Source: Streptomyces sp. Je 1-79
GTDB taxonomy: Bacteria > Actinomycetota > Actinomycetes > Streptomycetales > Streptomycetaceae
DNA length: 64,000 nucleotides
Assembly: GCF_025195125.1 (NCBI RefSeq)
Contig: NZ_JAMGSL010000001.1
Coordinates: 343,072-407,071 of the forward strand
Reading direction: 5' to 3'
The notes under the pieces are model-generated. The model was not told the origin of the DNA and made no database searches. It saw only the letters and a program-made list of their open reading frames with translations. This document shows, piece by piece, positions 18,444 to 27,075 of the stretch. The position numbers and the translations under genes are program-made. The number at the start of each line of letters is the position of its first letter. Within the stretch, counting starts at the first letter, position 1.

Positions 18444-18941
18444 TCAGCGCCGGGCGAGTTCCCGCTGCCACACGGGGCTCTCGAAGTAGTGGTTGTCGAA
18501 CTGCTCGGAGCTGTCGCGGATGTCCTGTACCGAGGCCTCGCCCTGGTACACCCGCTCCAGCAGTCGGTAGTAGTCGAACCGGTCCATCCCCGGAGTGAAG
18601 ACGACGAGCATCTCGGCCTCGCTGTCCGGTGCCGGCGCGAAGGCGTGCGGCACGGTCGGCGGGACGGTCAGGAAGTCCCCCTGGCCGAGCGTGAGGACCT
18701 GGTCGTCGAGCAGGATCCGCATCGACCCGCTGAGCACGAGGAACATCTCGGTGGCCCGGGTGTGGAAGTGCGCGGGAGCTCCGGGAGAGCCCTTCCGCAG
18801 CGTCGCGCGGTTGGCGGTCAGCGCACCGCCGGTGGCGTTCGCGTCGGCCAGCAGCGTGATGAGGCTGGTCGCCCCGTCCCGGAGCGTCTCCGCCTCGTCG
18901 GCACGGACGAGGACGGGCTTCGAGGCGCTGGTGAACGTCAT
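18444..18941 (-). CDS. Cupin-domain protein
   Basis: A 165-residue single-domain cupin. It carries HFHTRATEMFLVLSG with the cupin-1 histidines and Glu, followed by QVLTLGQGDFLTVPPTVPHAF with the cupin-2 Gly and His, so a metal site is likely complete. The C-terminal part (about 125-165) is helical and charged. ATG 18941 is chosen because AGGAG lies just upstream on the minus strand. No substrate can be assigned. It is convergent with the MocR gene, with about 78 bases and no obvious hairpin between them. Confidence 0.82.
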   Translation of the reverse strand: MTFTSASKPVLVRADEAETLRDGATSLITLLADANATGGALTANRATLRKGSPGAPAHFHTRATEMFLVLSGSMRILLDDQVLTLGQGDFLTVPPTVPHAFAPAPDSEAEMLVVFTPGMDRFDYYRLLERVYQGEASVQDIRDSSEQFDNHYFESPVWQRELARR

Positions 18942-19090
18942 GGTCACTCCTGGGTCTCACTCGTTCCGCCGCCCGGTGTTCCCGGCGGCACCACTGAATC
19001 TAGGCCCAGGAAAGACCCCTGTCAGGGTGCATTGAAGGGGAGAAATCATGGGTCAATTCAGCGGCTTACGGCGCCGGTGCCGGACCGGGT

Positions 19091-19498
19091 TCAGGCGGCG
19101 TGGACCTGGAACCAGACCCACTTGCCGTGGTCACCGACCGTGGCCACACCCCAAGCGCCGGCCACCGCGTCCAGCAGGTCCAGCCCACGACCCGTCTCCA
19201 GCTCCGTCTCGTCCGTGTCCGGCTCGTCCCGGCTCGACCGGGCCCCCGCACCCATGCGGGGGTTCGTGTCGAACACGGCCCCCGTCACCACACCGGCGCG
19301 GCGGTCGTAACCGATCGCGACCTCGATGGCCGGCCCCTCCGCGTGCCGGACCGCGTTGGAGACGACCTCGCTCAGCAGCAGGGCCGCCATGTCCACCTCG
19401 TCATGGCCCTCGGGCGTGATCCGGTCCAGGACGTGCCGCGCGTCGGCCGCGGCGCGGGGGTGACGGGGCAGGACGGCGACGCCGCTGTGTGCGTTCAC
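19091..19498 (-). CDS. RsbW-like ATP-binding anti-sigma/regulatory kinase
   Basis: A protein of about 135 residues consisting of one HATPase_c domain: MAALLLSEVVSNAVRHAEGPAIEV supplies the N-box, TGRGLDLLDAVAGAWGV the G-box region, and GKWVWFQV the end. Small free-standing proteins of this type are abundant in Streptomyces and act as anti-sigma or partner-switching kinases. The open frame extends further upstream, but GTG 19498, preceded by TTGGAG six bases away, gives the usual family length. The extra upstream residues are basic low-complexity sequence. Confidence 0.8.
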   Translation of the reverse strand: MNAHSGVAVLPRHPRAAADARHVLDRITPEGHDEVDMAALLLSEVVSNAVRHAEGPAIEVAIGYDRRAGVVTGAVFDTNPRMGAGARSSRDEPDTDETELETGRGLDLLDAVAGAWGVATVGDHGKWVWFQVHAA

Positions 19499-19847
19499 GA
19501 TGAACTCCAAGTCTGGGTGCGCCCTCACGGGCGGAACGGCCCCCTGGCCCCCCGACCCCCGGCGCTTCGCCTTCCGATCCGGGACCCGAGGGTCCGACCG
19601 GTCCGGATGAACGAGCTTCCGGGGGCGGCGCCGCCCTGCCGAGGAGGGAGAGGAGGAGGGCGGTGCCGCGCCACCACTCCATCCTCCCGGCGTTCCGGGG
19701 CCCGCAGGGGTGTCCATCGTCGGCATCCGAGGTGACGAAAGTAGGGGGCCCGTTCCTCCGTCCCTCGGCCCGCCGAAGGCTCGCGTTGACCCCCACCGGC
19801 GCGTCCTGCGAGGATGCAAACGATTACCCGAGCCTGGGGAGGTCCCG
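19499..19847. other. 349-base divergent promoter region
   Basis: It separates the anti-sigma-type gene and the LacI gene. Its only clear element is the LacI-type palindrome at 19815-19829 just before the LacI ribosome site. The part next to the HATPase gene is open in the minus-strand frame but reads as Arg/Pro-rich low complexity, so I leave it non-coding. Confidence 0.4.
19815..19829. promoter_or_regulatory. LacI-type operator (autoregulation)
   Basis: TGCAAACGATTACCC is a variant of the palindrome TGCAATCGATTACG found ahead of the heparinase-like lyase and the GH16 gene. It lies 19 bases before the LacI start codon, in a position suited to autorepression. Confidence 0.6.
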
Positions 19848-20930
19848 GTGGCCACCGAAGCGCACAGCGCGCCGCAGCCCTCGCGCCGGCAGGCCACGAT
19901 GCGGGACGTGGCGCGGCGGGCCGGGGTCTCGACGGCCACCGTCTCCCGCGTCCTGGCCGGGAAGCCGCTGACCGACTCCACCCGGACCAAGGTGCTCCTC
20001 GCCGCGAAGGAGCTGCACTACGTCGTCAACGCCCACGCCAGGGCGCTGAAGGGCGGTCGGAGCAACACCGTGGGCATCGTCCTCGTCACCCTCAGCGGCG
20101 GCCCGTACAACGAGATCGCCCGAGGGATCGAGCAGCAGGCGGCGGCGGAAGGCATGCGCTGCATGGTCGCCTCCTCACAGGCCGACGACGACCGGGAGCT
20201 CTCCCTCGCCGCCGCGATGGCCGAGCAGAACGCCGACATCGTGATCCTGATCGGCGGCGTCCGGGACACCCCCCGCTACCGGACCAGGGTGGCCGCCCTC
20301 GCCCGTGAGCTCGACACGGCCGGCTCCCGTCTCGTCCTCGTGGGGCGGCCCTCCCCGGGCCCGGACCTGCCGCTCACGGTGGTCGACTACGACAACGAGG
20401 GCGGGGCCTTCGCGATCACGAGCCATCTGCTCTCCGCGGGCCACGAGCGGATCCTGTTCCTCGGCGGTCCTGAGAACTCCACCACCGCCGGGCGCGTGGC
20501 CGGCCATCTCAGAGCCCTGGAGAGCTACGGCCTGCGCCCCGATCCGGCGCTGATCGTCAACCGGGGCAACCACAACGACATGGGACCGGCCGGCATCAGG
20601 GAGATCCTGCGCGGAAGGCCGGCCGACGTCACCGCCGTGTTCGCGTGGGACGACGACGTGGCCGGCAGCGCCCTGACGCAGCTGCGGGCGGACGGGGTGC
20701 CGGTGCCGGAGGAGATCTCCGTCGTGGGGTTCAACAACAGCCTGCCCCACGCCGAGCACCTGTTCCCCGCCCTCACCACCGTGCAGATCCCGTTCCTGGA
20801 ACTCGGCCGCACCGCCGTGAAACTGGCCGTGCAGCGGGACGAGCCCGACCACCGGCACGCCCAGCAGGTGGTGCTCGGCACGCACGTCGTGGTCCGCGAC
20901 TCGGTAAGGCCCCGGATCCGCCGCGCCTGA
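19848..20930 (+). CDS. LacI-family transcriptional regulator
   Basis: A 360-residue regulator. The LacI helix-turn-helix is at about 17-40 (TMRDVARRAGVSTATVSRVLAG) with the hinge helix after it. Residues 75-355 are a periplasmic-binding-like sugar sensor: VGIVLVTLSGGPYNEIARGIE, MAEQNADIVILIGG, VVDYDNEGGAFAITSHLLSAGHERILFLGG and VVGFNNSLPHAEHLFPALTTVQIP. GTG 19848 follows GGGGAGG. TGCAATCGATTACG-like sites before this gene, the lyase at 21033-23915 and GH16 suggest it controls those genes. Confidence 0.92.
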   Translation: MATEAHSAPQPSRRQATMRDVARRAGVSTATVSRVLAGKPLTDSTRTKVLLAAKELHYVVNAHARALKGGRSNTVGIVLVTLSGGPYNEIARGIEQQAAAEGMRCMVASSQADDDRELSLAAAMAEQNADIVILIGGVRDTPRYRTRVAALARELDTAGSRLVLVGRPSPGPDLPLTVVDYDNEGGAFAITSHLLSAGHERILFLGGPENSTTAGRVAGHLRALESYGLRPDPALIVNRGNHNDMGPAGIREILRGRPADVTAVFAWDDDVAGSALTQLRADGVPVPEEISVVGFNNSLPHAEHLFPALTTVQIPFLELGRTAVKLAVQRDEPDHRHAQQVVLGTHVVVRDSVRPRIRRA

Positions 20931-21021
20931 CCGCCGCCCGCCCCGCCCTGCCCGGCCTGCCCCGGCCCGCCCCGCCCTGCCCCCGCCCGTCCGCCCTGCC
21001 CCGCCCCTCAGGCCTGCCCCC
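20931..21021. repeat. C-rich simple-sequence tract between convergent genes
   Basis: About 90 bases of nearly pure C/G with repeated CCCGCCCTGCC-like units on the plus strand. The minus strand therefore carries many runs of three or four G and could form a G-quadruplex. It lies between the convergent LacI and lyase genes. No ordinary terminator hairpin stands out here. Confidence 0.55.
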
Positions 21022-21032
21022 CGCCCGGCCCG

Positions 21033-23915
21033 TCAGCTCGTGGCCGGGAGGTGGCCCTTCAGGTCGGACAGGTCGTAGGCCGTGCCACCGAGCGAGAGAG
21101 TGCTGCCCTCGACGACGGCCGTGGGCACCGTGGCCCCGTTGCCGACCGCGACGACGATCCGGAAGTCCGCCTCCGTGCCGCTCCGGACCACCCTGAACGC
21201 ACCCTTCTCGACGGAGAGGTCCGCGCCCTCGGGGTTCAGCACCCACCCCTTGAGCCAGCTGTCGCCCTTCCTGAACAGGAAGGTCGTGGCGCCGGACTCG
21301 GTCGCGCCGAAGGTGATCGCCGTACCCGCCTCCGGGGACAGCTGCCAGGCGTAGGTGTGCGCGGCGGTGTCGGCGAAGGTGTCGTGGACCGCGACGACCG
21401 AGTCGGCCCCGCCCACCGGGCGGAGATCCACCGCGATGTCCCGCCGCGCCGTGCCGAGCAGGTAGTTGCCGCTCCCGTCCAGGGACACGAATCCGCCGCC
21501 CTGCCCCGCGTACGCCCGTGACGCCAGCGTCCTGCCCCGGCCCGCGAGGGGCTCGGGCCTCCCGTCGACGAACGGCTTGGAGAACAGCTCCGGCTTCGAG
21601 GTGTTCTTCGCGGGCTGCTGCGCCCAGATCACGTCCTGGCCGACCAGCGACAGCGCGAACGTGTCCGAACCACCCCAGCCGATGTGGTTCTCGTTGCGGT
21701 TCTGGACGCCGACCAGGACGTCGTCCTTGTCCTGGTACCGGCTCCGGAAGAGGTACGAGCCGACATGGTCGTCGAGCAGCGCCGCGCGCACGCTCGCCGG
21801 CGCCTCGTCGGGGTCCTGCGGAGCGATCCCGTACGGGTAGTGAAGCAGCCCGTAGGTGCCTCCGCCTCCGCCGACCGTCCGCTCGTACTGCCACAGCCAG
21901 GCCGCGCGCTGCCCGGCCGGCACCTGGGTGAAGATCAGGCCCGGGATCGGCACCGCGCCGGTCGTCGACGCGACGCCCCACTGCAGGCGGGCCTTGTCCG
22001 CCTGCGCCGACACGCTGTGCAGCAGGAGGTTCGCGAACCGCGGGCGCTCCCACTTCTCCTTCAGCGCGCCTATCCCGGCGTCGAGCGAACCGGTGACTCC
22101 CGGCGCGCCCACCCCGAGTCCGTAGCCGAAGTAGTCGAGTCCCTCCTGGTCCCACCCGGTCTCCGAGTACGCGGTGTCCAGGTGCCGGCCGACCTCGTCG
22201 ATCAGCTGGGGGATCCGCTCCTCCTGCAGGTCGAACGGGCCGTCACCGCGCACCGCGAGACGGAGCGTCAGCTCGGCGCCCCGCACCACGGCCGTCCAGT
22301 TGCTCTGCTTGGTCGGCAGGGCGAAGTTCGGGTGGTACGAGACCTCCAGGTAGGCGGCGACGCGCTGGAGCACCTGCTGGGCCTCCGCCCGCTGCTCCTC
22401 CGTCCACGCCTGGTAGGCCCAGTCGTAGGCGGTGGCCAGGGGAGTGGCGGCGTTGGCGGTCTCCAGCGGAGCGGCTCCCGCGTGCGCGGTGCCGTTGACG
22501 AACGGCATGGTCCGGCCGGACTCCACGACCGCCTCGTAGGCGACCGCCGCGTACGCCGGGTCCCGCGTGACCTGGTACAGGAGGGCGGCGTCATGGGCCA
22601 GGGACGCCTGCGCCTCGCCCGGGCGGTAGTTGTAGGCCGGCAGCCCCCTGGCCACCCGGCTCACCAGGCTGTCGTACGTCGACCTGGGCGTACCGCTCTG
22701 TCGGATCGCGGCCCGGATCGCGGTGAGCCTCGCCTCCGTGACGCCCGTCCTCGGGTGGGCGAGGCTGCCGAGGGTCGCGGTGGCGAGGACCTCGCCGTGC
22801 CGCCCGACGAGGGCGAACCCGGTCGCGCCCCTGAGGTCCTCGGCCGTCAGGGTCAGCGCGCCGGTCGTGTCGTCGGCGCCGCACGTACGGACCTTGCGGG
22901 CCTCGCCGAGCCTGCCCTCGGCGACTTCGGGGCCGCCCGCGTAGAGGGTCACCGGCGTCCTGCTGCCGGCCTTCAGCCGCCAGGCCAGCCGAGCGCCCTG
23001 GCCGGCCCCGGTCCCGCTCCCCGTCCCCGTCGCGCTCAGCACGTTCGTCTGCTGCTCGTCGAGGAAGCGGGAGGGCGTGGTCACGGTCTCGGCGCCGGTG
23101 GTCGCCAGCCGGGTGCCGTCGGCGGCGAGGGCGACCACCTTGTACGTGTAGCGCGTGCCGGGTCGGGCCGAGCCGTCCTCGGCGGTCCAGGCGGCCGGCA
23201 CCGCTCGGATCAGGGTCTTCGGCCCCGGCGTGAAGTTCCGGTCGGAGGAACGGTGCACCTCGTACGAGGCCGGGGGCTGTGCGAGGGTGCCGAAGTTCCA
23301 GGTGAGCTGGACGGCGCCGGTCGGCTGGCCGTTGGCGCCCACGACATCGCCCTCGGCACGCTCCACGCGGACGTTGTCGACGAGCAGACGGCCGGTGGTC
23401 CGCTCCAGGGCGAGCAGCAGACTGACGGTCGGGGCGCCCGGCCGGGCGAGGACCACGGCGCTGGCTCTGCGCCAGGGCGTGTCGCCGGTGACCCGGCCGA
23501 CGAGGGCGTCGTGGCCGAAGTTGCGGGCCCACAGGTCGCCGCCGTAGCCGGAGAGGCCCACGGCACGCTCGTCGAAGGTGATGCGGTACGCCCGGAAGCT
23601 CCCGGTGTCCGGGATGGGGACGTCCTGGCCGATCGCAGCCTTGTCGTCCGCGTTCCCGAGGTCGAGAGCGAGGGCCCGGCTGCCGTCGGGTCCGGCGCCG
23701 TCGAGGACCTGGGCGCGGCCGCCGGCCCGGGTCTCGTTCTGCGGCCAGCCGGGGATCGAGCCGTCGGCCGAGACCTGCTCGAAGTCGCCGTTGACGACCA
23801 GGTTCGCGGCGGCCTCGGCGTAGGCGGGCGTGGGGACGGACACGGCGAGCGCGCCTGCGACGGCCGCGCCGGCGACAGCGGCTCGACCGAGACGGGACGG
23901 TAGGGCTCTGGACAT
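21033..23915 (-). CDS. Secreted multidomain heparinase II/III-like polysaccharide lyase
   Basis: A 960-residue exported protein. The signal peptide ends near AYAEA (about residue 33). Residues about 35-185 look like a carbohydrate-binding jelly roll (LVVNGDFEQ, WRRASAVVL, LLVDNVRVERAEG). About 195-280 is fibronectin-III-like (LTWNFG, YEVHRSSDRNF, TRYTYKVVAL). From about 390 an (alpha/alpha) toroid begins, with QSNWTAVVRGAELTLRLAV and GWDQEGLDYFGYGLGVGAPG. The C-terminal beta-sandwich has NHIGWGGSDTF, SYLFRSRYQDKDD and a heparinase-type core. Alginate, heparinoid or another uronate could be the substrate. A LacI-type operator sits 18 bases upstream of its start. Confidence 0.75.
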   Translation of the reverse strand: MSRALPSRLGRAAVAGAAVAGALAVSVPTPAYAEAAANLVVNGDFEQVSADGSIPGWPQNETRAGGRAQVLDGAGPDGSRALALDLGNADDKAAIGQDVPIPDTGSFRAYRITFDERAVGLSGYGGDLWARNFGHDALVGRVTGDTPWRRASAVVLARPGAPTVSLLLALERTTGRLLVDNVRVERAEGDVVGANGQPTGAVQLTWNFGTLAQPPASYEVHRSSDRNFTPGPKTLIRAVPAAWTAEDGSARPGTRYTYKVVALAADGTRLATTGAETVTTPSRFLDEQQTNVLSATGTGSGTGAGQGARLAWRLKAGSRTPVTLYAGGPEVAEGRLGEARKVRTCGADDTTGALTLTAEDLRGATGFALVGRHGEVLATATLGSLAHPRTGVTEARLTAIRAAIRQSGTPRSTYDSLVSRVARGLPAYNYRPGEAQASLAHDAALLYQVTRDPAYAAVAYEAVVESGRTMPFVNGTAHAGAAPLETANAATPLATAYDWAYQAWTEEQRAEAQQVLQRVAAYLEVSYHPNFALPTKQSNWTAVVRGAELTLRLAVRGDGPFDLQEERIPQLIDEVGRHLDTAYSETGWDQEGLDYFGYGLGVGAPGVTGSLDAGIGALKEKWERPRFANLLLHSVSAQADKARLQWGVASTTGAVPIPGLIFTQVPAGQRAAWLWQYERTVGGGGGTYGLLHYPYGIAPQDPDEAPASVRAALLDDHVGSYLFRSRYQDKDDVLVGVQNRNENHIGWGGSDTFALSLVGQDVIWAQQPAKNTSKPELFSKPFVDGRPEPLAGRGRTLASRAYAGQGGGFVSLDGSGNYLLGTARRDIAVDLRPVGGADSVVAVHDTFADTAAHTYAWQLSPEAGTAITFGATESGATTFLFRKGDSWLKGWVLNPEGADLSVEKGAFRVVRSGTEADFRIVVAVGNGATVPTAVVEGSTLSLGGTAYDLSDLKGHLPATS

Positions 23916-23932
23916 CTGTGCTCCGAATCGCG

Positions 23933-23946
23933 TGCAATCGATTACG
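23933..23946. promoter_or_regulatory. LacI-type operator of the heparinase-like lyase gene
   Basis: TGCAATCGATTACG is palindromic at 12 of 14 positions and is the best copy of the motif in the window. Confidence 0.7.
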
Positions 23947-24102
23947 TGGCGGTGAGGCTAGGGGCGGTGCTTGAACCAGGTCAAGGCGGTCGGCAGTGAG
24001 AGATCAGATCACTTGGTGCAGAAGTCCCCGCTCATCACCCTGTTTCGACCTAGAGTCCGACCGCCTCCGCCCAGAGGTAGGACCAATCCCTTGGCGGGCT
24101 TG

Positions 24103-24117
24103 TGCAATCGATTTACG
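24103..24117. promoter_or_regulatory. LacI-type operator of the GH16 gene
   Basis: TGCAATCGATTTACG matches the copy at 23933 except for one inserted T. It lies upstream of the GH16 gene. Confidence 0.65.
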
Positions 24118-24230
24118 TTCCGGGCAATCCCTGTGAGACTCCGCGATGGAGGGACACCTCGCGGGAGGTCATACACAGGTCAATTCGCCCCCGAGTCGCC
24201 TTCTCCGCGCGAGAAGTCAGGAGAATGACC

Positions 24231-25115
24231 ATGAAGCCCGAGCACGGTCCCGTTCCTCCCGTACCCCGCCCCCGCGCACTCGGTGCCGTGGCGGGGAGCG
24301 CGGCCGCCCTCGCCCTGCTGCTGTCCGCCCCGGCGCACGCGGATCCCCGGGCGGCGGGGGTCGACCCCGCCACCCCCGCAGGCGTCCGCCCGAACGGGGG
24401 CAGCTCGCACGACACCCTGGTGTTCAGCGACGAGTTCTACGGCACCTCTCTGGACACCGCCAAGTGGTCGTCCGTGGACGCCGCCCGCCGTGACGGCCAG
24501 TACTTCGACAGCTGGTGGAAGCCGTCGAACGTCAAGGTCAACCCCAACCCCGACTCCGTCAACGGCGGCAACCTCTGGATATCGCTCTCCAAGCTCGGCG
24601 AGACCGCGTACGCCACGGGTGAGATCGAGGGCCGGGGGAAGTCCGACTTCACCTTCGGCACCGTCGAGTGGCGCGCGCAGATGCCGCCCAACCACGATCT
24701 CTTCGGCGCGCTCTGGCTGATGCCGCCCGGCGGCGTCAACGGCGTGGACGGCACGGCCCGCGACGGCGGTGAGTACGACGTCATCGAGAGCGTGTCCGCG
24801 TCGGACAGCTACAGCAACACCATCCACTACGACGGCTACGGAGCCGACCACAAGTCGTCCTCGGTCTCCGTCGACGCCCCAGGGCTGCACAGCGGCTGCC
24901 ACACCTACTCCGTGGAATGGCGGCCCGACCGCATGATCTACCGCTACGACGGCACCGTCGTACGGGACATCACCGACCCGGACCTCATCAGCCAGGCACC
25001 CATGTTCCCGGTGATCTCCAGCGAGACCGCCGAGTGGGCCGCCGGCTCCGTCTTCGACGCCCCTCTGGACCACCGCTCCAACATGTGCGTCGACTACATC
25101 CGCATCTGGCAGTGA
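24231..25115 (+). CDS. Secreted glycoside hydrolase family 16 (beta-glucanase-like)
   Basis: A 294-residue exported protein with a signal peptide cut near AHADP (about residue 38). The GH16 jelly roll runs from about 62: VFSDEFYGTSLDTAKWS, TFGTVEWRAQMP, FGALWLMPP, and the catalytic ExDxxE motif with Glu181, Asp183 and Glu186 in GGEYDVIES, followed by GCHTYSVEW. GH16 members hydrolyse beta-1,3/1,4-glucans, galactans or related polymers; the substrate is not fixed here. ATG 24231 is favoured over ATG 24225 because AGGAG at 24219-24223 needs the longer spacing. It shares an operator type with the divergent lyase. Confidence 0.9.
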   Translation: MKPEHGPVPPVPRPRALGAVAGSAAALALLLSAPAHADPRAAGVDPATPAGVRPNGGSSHDTLVFSDEFYGTSLDTAKWSSVDAARRDGQYFDSWWKPSNVKVNPNPDSVNGGNLWISLSKLGETAYATGEIEGRGKSDFTFGTVEWRAQMPPNHDLFGALWLMPPGGVNGVDGTARDGGEYDVIESVSASDSYSNTIHYDGYGADHKSSSVSVDAPGLHSGCHTYSVEWRPDRMIYRYDGTVVRDITDPDLISQAPMFPVISSETAEWAAGSVFDAPLDHRSNMCVDYIRIWQ

Positions 25116-25152
25116 CGCAGGAGAACACCGACCTCGCCGTGGGCAGCTCATC

Positions 25153-25185
25153 GCTCACGGCACCGGCGCCGACCGCGCCGTGAGC
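25153..25185. terminator. Inverted repeat after the GH16 gene
   Basis: GCTCACGGC (25153-25161) pairs with GCCGTGAGC (25177-25185) across a 15-base, GC-rich loop. It is placed between GH16 and GH13 and may end GH16 transcription. Confidence 0.5.
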
Positions 25186-25225
25186 GGCGGCATTCCCCCC
25201 GTACCGACCCCGCAGGAGAACACGC

Positions 25226-26869
25226 ATGCCCGACGAACAGCCCGGCCCCTGGTGGCGCGGAGCCGCCATCTACCAGATCTATCCGCGCAGTTACGCCGAC
25301 GGGAACGGGGACGGCGTCGGTGACATCGCCGGCATCCGGGCCCGGCTGCCCCACCTGCGCGACCTCGGCGTCGACGCGGTGTGGATCTCACCCTGGTACG
25401 TCTCCCCGATGGCCGACGCGGGCTACGACGTGGCCGACTACCGCGACATCGACCCGCTCTTCGGCACGCTGGCGGACGCAGAAGCGCTGATCACCGAGGC
25501 GCACGGGCTCGGTCTGCGGATCATCGTCGACATGGTCCCGAACCACTGCTCCGACCAGCATCCCTGGTTCCGTTCCGCACGGGCCGAGGGGCCGGGCTCG
25601 CCGGAGCGGCAGCTCTTCCACTTCCGGCCCGGCAGGGGCGCGAGCGGCGAACTGCCCCCCAACGACTGGCAGTCGGCCTTCGGTGGCCCCGCCTGGACCC
25701 GTACGACGGCACCCGACGGCACGCCGGGCGAGTGGTACCTGCACCTGTTCGCGCCCGAGCAGCCCGACTGGAACTGGGAGCACCCGCGGGTACGGGAGGA
25801 GTTCGAGTCGATCCTGCGGTTCTGGCTCGACCGAGGGGTGGACGGCTTCCGCATCGACGTCGCCTCCCTCCTCCTCAAGCAGGAGGGGCTCCCCGACAAG
25901 GCCTCGCTCCCGCAAGGAGCGGCCGATCCGGCCTCCGACCGGCCGGAGGTCCACGAGATCTACCGCGCCTGGCGAAGGATCGCCGACACCTACGAGGGCG
26001 AGCGCATCTTCGTCGGTGAGCTGTGGGTGGCTCCCGACTCCCTCCCGCGCTACCTGCGCGCGGACGAACTGCACACCGGGTTCAACTTCCCCTTCATGCA
26101 GGCCCCCTGGGAACCGGGAGCGCTGCGAGCCGTCATCGACGGCACACTCGCGCAGCACGCTCTCGTCGGCGCTCCCGCCACCTGGGTGCTGGGCAGCCAC
26201 GACGCCACCCGTGTCGTCACCCGCTACGGCCGCGCCGACACCTCGTTCACCGAGCGGCATCAGCCCGCCCCCGTCGACCTGGACCTCGGCACCCGACGGG
26301 CCCGTGCCGCCGCCCTGCTCAGCTTCGCCCTGCCCGGCGCCGTCTACGTCTACCAGGGCGACGAGCTCGGCCTGTGGGAGGTCGAGGACATCCCCGTCCA
26401 CCTCCGCCAGGACCCCGCCGTCCAGCAGTCCGGTGGCACGGACCCCGGCCGCGACGGCTGCCGCGTTCCCCTGCCCTGGGAGGGCGACGAGGCTCCCTTC
26501 GGATTCAGCCCGTCCGACGTCGGTACGGAGGGTACGGAGGCTACGGAGCCCTGGCTGCCACAGCCGCCGGCCTGGAAGGACCACACCGTCGCGGCGGAGT
26601 CCGGCGATCCCGCGTCCACGCTGGAGCTCTACCGCGCCGCCCTCCACATCCGCCGTACCGAACCCGCGCTCGGCGACGGTCCGTTGGAATGGCTGGACGC
26701 CGCCGACGGAGTCCTCGCCTTCACCCGGGGCCACGGCTTCGTCTGCCTGGTCAACTTCACCGCAGGCCCCGTCGAACTACCCGCCCACACGGAGCCGTTG
26801 CTCTCCAGCGGCCCGCTCGCCGGTGGCCTGGTGCCGCCCGACACCACGGTCTGGTTCCGCATCGGCTGA
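25226..26869 (+). CDS. Glycoside hydrolase family 13 alpha-glucosidase
   Basis: A 547-residue cytoplasmic enzyme (no signal peptide) of the oligo-1,6-/alpha-1,4-glucosidase type. GH13 regions are clear: DMVPNH, GFRIDVAS with nucleophile Asp211, VGELW with acid Glu265, and GSHDATR with Asp326, where the common Asn before His-Asp is Ser. The N-terminal IYQIYPRSYADGNGDGVGDIAGI is typical. It cleaves terminal alpha-glucose from maltose-like oligosaccharides. CAGGAGAAC precedes ATG 25226. It stands alone between GH16 and a PL8 gene, and no maltose transporter is beside it. Confidence 0.92.
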   Translation: MPDEQPGPWWRGAAIYQIYPRSYADGNGDGVGDIAGIRARLPHLRDLGVDAVWISPWYVSPMADAGYDVADYRDIDPLFGTLADAEALITEAHGLGLRIIVDMVPNHCSDQHPWFRSARAEGPGSPERQLFHFRPGRGASGELPPNDWQSAFGGPAWTRTTAPDGTPGEWYLHLFAPEQPDWNWEHPRVREEFESILRFWLDRGVDGFRIDVASLLLKQEGLPDKASLPQGAADPASDRPEVHEIYRAWRRIADTYEGERIFVGELWVAPDSLPRYLRADELHTGFNFPFMQAPWEPGALRAVIDGTLAQHALVGAPATWVLGSHDATRVVTRYGRADTSFTERHQPAPVDLDLGTRRARAAALLSFALPGAVYVYQGDELGLWEVEDIPVHLRQDPAVQQSGGTDPGRDGCRVPLPWEGDEAPFGFSPSDVGTEGTEATEPWLPQPPAWKDHTVAAESGDPASTLELYRAALHIRRTEPALGDGPLEWLDAADGVLAFTRGHGFVCLVNFTAGPVELPAHTEPLLSSGPLAGGLVPPDTTVWFRIG

Positions 26870-26958
26870 TCCGAGAGGAACGCAGGACCGGCCAGAGGCA
26901 GGGCGCGGCGCGGGCCGCCGTGTCCTGCCTCGTCACGCCGCCGTTGCGCCAGAGTTTC

Positions 26959-27027
26959 GATCGCACTGATCGAAAGATCGCTATTTCGATCCCTGACGTT
27001 GACTCCGATCGGTCTGCTCGTCACTAT
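26959..27027 (+). promoter_or_regulatory. Promoter and GATCG operator cluster of PL8 copy 2
   Basis: A TTGACT -35 (26999-27004) and CACTAT -10 (27022-27027) are 17 bases apart. Upstream lie GATCG or CGATC elements starting at 26959, 26968, 26976 and 26987, with another at 27006 inside the spacer. The elements at 26968, 26976 and 26987 have the same spacing as in the ABC-operon promoter at 33988-34011, so a shared regulator is likely. Confidence 0.72.
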
Positions 27028-27075
27028 TCATGGCGCTGCAACCTCCTGTTTCCGCCCGCACACCCTGGAGGCCCC

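Larger units (their letters stand above)
23916..24230. other. 315-base divergent promoter region of lyase and GH16
   Basis: It holds two copies of the LacI-type palindrome, one near each gene (23933-23946 and 24103-24117). The copy near the lyase gene probably overlaps its promoter or leader; the GH16 copy lies 114 bases before its start codon. No further gene is evident in between. Confidence 0.6.

Noticed and set aside
19499..19990. N-terminal extension of the RsbW-like gene to give a protein of up to 299 residues
   Set aside because: The extension is basic low-complexity sequence and overlaps the LacI gene; GTG 19498 has a ribosome site and gives normal family length.
20175..20885. Minus-strand frame opposite the LacI gene
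   Set aside because: Antisense shadow of a gene with convincing LacI motifs.
21684..23903. 739-residue plus-strand frame opposite the heparinase-like lyase
   Set aside because: Val/Arg/Gly-rich shadow with no domain; the minus strand has a signal peptide, lyase motifs and an operator.
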